58,893 nt of DNA from Bacteroidota bacterium. Its GTDB lineage: Bacteria; Bacteroidota; Bacteroidia; Cytophagales; Cyclobacteriaceae. This document shows positions 56,339 through 58,893 of the stretch, in pieces. The position numbers were made by a program, and so were the translations under genes. Numbering within the stretch: position 1 is the first letter of the stretch; each line of letters opens with the position of its first letter. Where the stretch lies: contig JAQCLE010000013.1 of NCBI GenBank assembly GCA_027592755.1, forward strand, positions 1-58,893, written 5' to 3'. The notes beneath the pieces were generated by a model. It saw only the letters and a program-made list of their open reading frames with translations, was not told the origin of the DNA and made no database searches.

Positions 56339-57421
56339 TTAATTCCCCTTATCATTAAAAGCCGCCTTAATTGAAAAAATATGTGAATACGGAGATTCAG
56401 ACTGATTACCGATATCTGCTAAGGCATAATCAATAAACACATTGTTTAACTTAACCCCTAATCCAAAATTGGGTTGGAACACCCATGATTCTGACCCATC
56501 GAAATCCTTTGTTTGCTGGAGCTGACCTACTCCAAATCGGAGGAAAACTATTCTTTGATAGTCGAATTCCAAACCCAGATGCGGATCAATTGAGACTGTA
56601 TTGGTTTTAATAACGACATTTCTTCTCCCGTCAAAGGTCATGTCATTATCAAATGCTGCAAGAAGCCCAAATTGCTTGTATGTAAAGTATCGTGAAATAC
56701 CAATAATCATTCTGGGGAGGGTAATTTCGATAGAGTTTTTTGGAATTTCGTTTCCAGTGAGAGCGAAGATGTTGTTTAGTTCATCTGTATTATGTGACCA
56801 AGTATTGAAGGTGCCGGTGGCATCTCTTATTACTGCTCCAATTGCCCATTTTCCAGCAGTCATCTGGCCTCCGAAATCAAATCCATAGCCCCATGCATTT
56901 GCAAAATCTCCAACTTTTCGATGGATAACTTTTAGGCTACCGCCTAACTTTAGTCCGTTAAGGATTTTTAATTTTCTAGCATAGGACACAAGAAAAGCGT
57001 AATCAGCAGCTGAAAAAAACCGGATATTATCATAGTTAAGCCTGCCACTGGCGTCATATAAAAAACGTGTATCTGGAATGTCATCAATGGCAAATCTTAT
57101 TATTGATATTGCCAGATGGTTTAGGGAATCAATTGGTGTGGCGAAACTCAGATAATCAAACTTAGCGATACCGGCAAAATACTCAGCGTGCATCAGCATT
57201 GCCTCGTATTTGGCTTCAATATTCATAAGTCCGGCGGGGTTCCAATAGGCCGACGAGACATCATTCACATTGGAAACCTGGGTGTTGGACATGCCCATAC
57301 CACGAGCACCAACACCAATGGCCAGAAATTCATTGCTGAATTTAGGCGTTTTGTCCTGCCCAAATAAAGAGAAAGAAAATAGGATAATAGCACATATCAG
57401 GGTTACAGAAAATCTGAGCAT
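56339..57421 (-). CDS. PorV/PorQ-like outer-membrane protein
   Basis: The 360-residue protein has a signal peptide (FSLFGQD) and a 14-stranded, FadL-like barrel. GVGARGMGMSNTQVSNVNDVSSAYWNPAGL is the N-terminal signature of the PorV/PorQ family (seen in pieces: GARGMGMSN, SAYWNPAGL). Such proteins shuttle type IX cargo to the attachment complex that holds the PorU sortase. It is five bases upstream of porU2 in the same operon, so it is the likely partner of that sortase. A TAATTTTG box (57471-57464) lies 43-50 bases before its ATG. Confidence 0.87.
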   Translation of the reverse strand: MLRFSVTLICAIILFSFSLFGQDKTPKFSNEFLAIGVGARGMGMSNTQVSNVNDVSSAYWNPAGLMNIEAKYEAMLMHAEYFAGIAKFDYLSFATPIDSLNHLAISIIRFAIDDIPDTRFLYDASGRLNYDNIRFFSAADYAFLVSYARKLKILNGLKLGGSLKVIHRKVGDFANAWGYGFDFGGQMTAGKWAIGAVIRDATGTFNTWSHNTDELNNIFALTGNEIPKNSIEITLPRMIIGISRYFTYKQFGLLAAFDNDMTFDGRRNVVIKTNTVSIDPHLGLEFDYQRIVFLRFGVGQLQQTKDFDGSESWVFQPNFGLGVKLNNVFIDYALADIGNQSESPYSHIFSIKAAFNDKGN

Positions 57422-57463
57422 TCAACAGTATTTGTATTGACAAAACACTTTCGTGAGATGGTT

Positions 57464-57471
57464 CAAAATTA
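57464..57471 (-). promoter_or_regulatory. TAnnTTTG box before the porV-like/porU2 operon
   Basis: TAATTTTG on the minus strand fits the -7 consensus. No TTG at the usual -33 distance is seen, so the box is only suggestive. Confidence 0.35.
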
Positions 57472-57612
57472 GTTCAAAAGCAGAAGTATTATATCTCCTT
57501 TGATCTAAGACCACAGCTATTGTCTACATCGAAATAGAGATAAATATATAAATAAATACAGAAAAAACATAAATAAAAAAAGAAAATATTATACATGGTA
57601 ATATTTTTCACT

Positions 57613-57637
57613 TAGTACTTGGCTATACAAGGTACTT
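57613..57637 (+). promoter_or_regulatory. Inverted repeat, possible PadR operator
   Basis: AGTACTTG (57614-57621) and CAAGGTACT (57628-57636) are inverted arms with one extra base in the second, separated by six bases. It lies 48 bases before padR, where an autoregulatory operator is expected for PadR-type repressors. Confidence 0.5.
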
Positions 57638-57683
57638 TTCCGTATATGATCAAAAAAGGGTAAATTTCTTAAAGCAATGAACT

Positions 57684-58040
57684 ATGAATGTTGAGAACAC
57701 ACAAGTGCAAATGCGAAAAGGAATAATAGAATTTTGCATTTTGCATATTATATCGAGAGGGGAGGTTTACGCTTCTGACATGCTTCTGGAATTAACAACT
57801 GCTAAAATTATGGTTGTAGAAGGTACACTTTATCCTTTATTAACTCGATTGAGAAAAGCTGGATTGGTCGACTATAAATGGGTTGAATCAAAATCCGGAC
57901 CACCGCGGAAATATTATACCATGACGGAAAATGGAAGTGCCTTTTTGGCAAAACTAAGTGCTACCTGGAATGACCTGGTAACCTCAACAGGGAATATAGT
58001 TTCAAACAAGAAAGCTCAACCTAAAGCAAAGCGAAAATGA
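57684..58040 (+). CDS. PadR family transcriptional regulator
   Basis: The 118-residue protein has a PadR-type winged helix: KGIIEFCILHIIS, VYASDMLLELT, VEGTLYPLLTRLRKAGLVDY and KSGPPRKYYTMTENG are the family landmarks (residues 10-85). It overlaps pspC by four bases (ATGA), so the two are translated together. In Bacteroidota this PadR controls PspC-type envelope-stress genes; the inverted repeat upstream fits autoregulation. Confidence 0.92.
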   Translation: MNVENTQVQMRKGIIEFCILHIISRGEVYASDMLLELTTAKIMVVEGTLYPLLTRLRKAGLVDYKWVESKSGPPRKYYTMTENGSAFLAKLSATWNDLVTSTGNIVSNKKAQPKAKRK

Positions 58041-58882
58041 AAAAGAATATAAGTATAAATATTAGTGGAATTATATTCCATATCGAGGAAGATGGATATG
58101 AGAAGCTTCAGCAATACCTCGATACGATCAACAGTTATTTCTCAACTTTCGAAGATAGCGCTGAAATTATTGCTGATATAGAGAGTCGCATTGCTGAGAT
58201 ATTTCTTGCCAAACTGAAAGAGGCTAACCGGCAGGTAGTAACGGCCGACGATGTAGCATTGTTAGTCTCTACCATGGGAACTGTTGCTGATTTTCAGAGT
58301 GTTGAGGAGGAACCAGAGGCTGCTGATCAACCTATTGTTGAACCATCCACTGCAGGTACTGACGAAGAACAGACAGACCCCAAGACCAAAAAATCAAAAA
58401 AACTATATCGAAATGGTAATCGCCGGGCTTTAGGTGGTGTGGCTTCAGGACTTGCCCATTATTTCAATGTTGACGCCATATGGATAAGGTTGTTATTTAT
58501 CATCCTTTGTTTTGGACTTCCCGGGTTGGCAATCATAGCTTACATAGTGATGTGGATTGTCGTTCCTGAATCATCAGAATTGGAAGATGATCAAAAGGTC
58601 AAAAAAATGTATCGCAATCCTGAAGGAAAGGTACTTGGAGGTGTTGCCAATGGGCTTGCTGCCTATTTCGGAGCTGATCGGACTGTAATTCGATTACTTT
58701 TTGTGGTAACAATTTTCATTGGTGGTAGTGGACTAATTATTTATATTATTCTTTGGATTATAACACCGGAGGCGAAGTCTATAACTGAGAAAATGCAAAT
58801 GCAAGGTGAACCACTAACCCTATCAAACATCACACTCATCCGAACCTTTATGAATAAAGTTGCAATATCCCGTAATGCTTAA
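58037..58882 (+). CDS. PspC-domain protein, C-terminus replaced at the window edge
   Basis: The first 100 residues are an acidic cytosolic region with SANISGIIFHIEEDGYEKL-like wording (here NISGIIFHIEEDGYEKL). Two PspC domains follow: KLYRNGNRRALGGVASGLAHYFNVD (about residues 123-180) and KMYRNPEGKVLGGVANGLAAYFGAD (about residues 193-250), each with a membrane helix pair. The frame then reads EAKSITEKMQMQGEPLTLSNI, as in the family, and at 58829 enters the terminal repeat, where the last 17 residues do not match. Homologues are much longer here. The real gene is therefore truncated or misassembled. PspC anchors the phage-shock-type response at the membrane. Confidence 0.87.
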   Translation: MKKNISINISGIIFHIEEDGYEKLQQYLDTINSYFSTFEDSAEIIADIESRIAEIFLAKLKEANRQVVTADDVALLVSTMGTVADFQSVEEEPEAADQPIVEPSTAGTDEEQTDPKTKKSKKLYRNGNRRALGGVASGLAHYFNVDAIWIRLLFIILCFGLPGLAIIAYIVMWIVVPESSELEDDQKVKKMYRNPEGKVLGGVANGLAAYFGADRTVIRLLFVVTIFIGGSGLIIYIILWIITPEAKSITEKMQMQGEPLTLSNITLIRTFMNKVAISRNA

Positions 58883-58893
58883 TGTTTGCCACG
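58829..58893. repeat. Right arm of a 65-bp terminal inverted repeat
   Basis: Exact reverse complement of 3-67. The arm starts inside pspC, right after the LSNI codons, and carries its stop codon. The abrupt loss of family similarity there argues that this arm is joined to pspC artificially or by a recent rearrangement. Confidence 0.95.

Noticed and set aside
1-58893. Linear replicon or plasmid because of terminal inverted repeats
   Set aside because: Gene content is ordinary chromosome (truB, ribF, folE, pyrB, ftsX) with no replication genes, and pspC is cut by one repeat arm.

Overview
The window reads as a chromosomal segment of a Bacteroidota bacterium, most likely of the Cytophagales. 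Supporting signs are a PorU2-type gingipain-fold sortase paired with a PorV/PorQ-like barrel (type IX secretion), DUF6090, DUF4202, DUF3098 and DUF5686 proteins, the order ftsX-DUF3098-uppP-truB-ribF, TAnnTTTG promoter boxes of the Bacteroidota sigma factor, few Shine-Dalgarno sequences and AT-rich spacers. Most genes are housekeeping. I see no prophage, insertion sequence, CRISPR array, rRNA or tRNA.

Layout. 1-4.7 kb: a small membrane protein that probably lacks its N-terminus, a secreted protein of unknown function, and two exported beta-propellers (LVIVD and YVTN types), the second with a His/Met-rich insert. 4.7-10 kb: epimerase, DUF6090 protein, YfcE-like phosphoesterase, penicillin-acylase-type hydrolase. 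10.1-15 kb: a PTPS-folE pair (pterin synthesis) converging on ribF-truB-uppP-DUF3098-ftsX. 14.8-19.2 kb: anti-sigma and ECF sigma genes diverging from an unannotated structured RNA with a strong terminator and from an SSGS-repeat beta-solenoid protein, then a PBP4-type peptidase. 19.2-27.1 kb: an SLC12-like transporter, a histidine phosphatase, a decayed DUF1349/TolB-like gene, DUF4202, two alpha/beta hydrolases and a short DUF5018-like protein. 27.6-34.8 kb: an unknown secreted protein, an aldehyde dehydrogenase plus FAH-family pair that fits the end of an oxidative pentose route, and a DUF5686 outer-membrane protein. 34.9-46.8 kb: a broken arsC, a Nif3/zinc-ribbon pair, exonuclease III, a pyrR-pyrB operon with a broken hydrolase, class II aldolase with a GH13 enzyme, a Nudix hydrolase and a lipid kinase. 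46.9-57.4 kb: an interrupted transporter/HEAT/cyclic-nucleotide protein, menE, porU2 and a porV-like gene. 57.6-58.9 kb: padR and pspC.

Three things stand out. (1) A roughly 300-nt intergenic RNA at 16.5-16.8 kb with many clean hairpins and a textbook terminator. (2) Four genes that are intact except for isolated in-frame stops (plus one frameshift), although TAG, TGA and TAA are all used as ordinary stops here. (3) The two ends of the window are a perfect 65-bp inverted repeat, and the pspC frame leaves its family pattern exactly where that repeat begins, so the end is probably a fold-back or a repeat boundary rather than natural gene structure.
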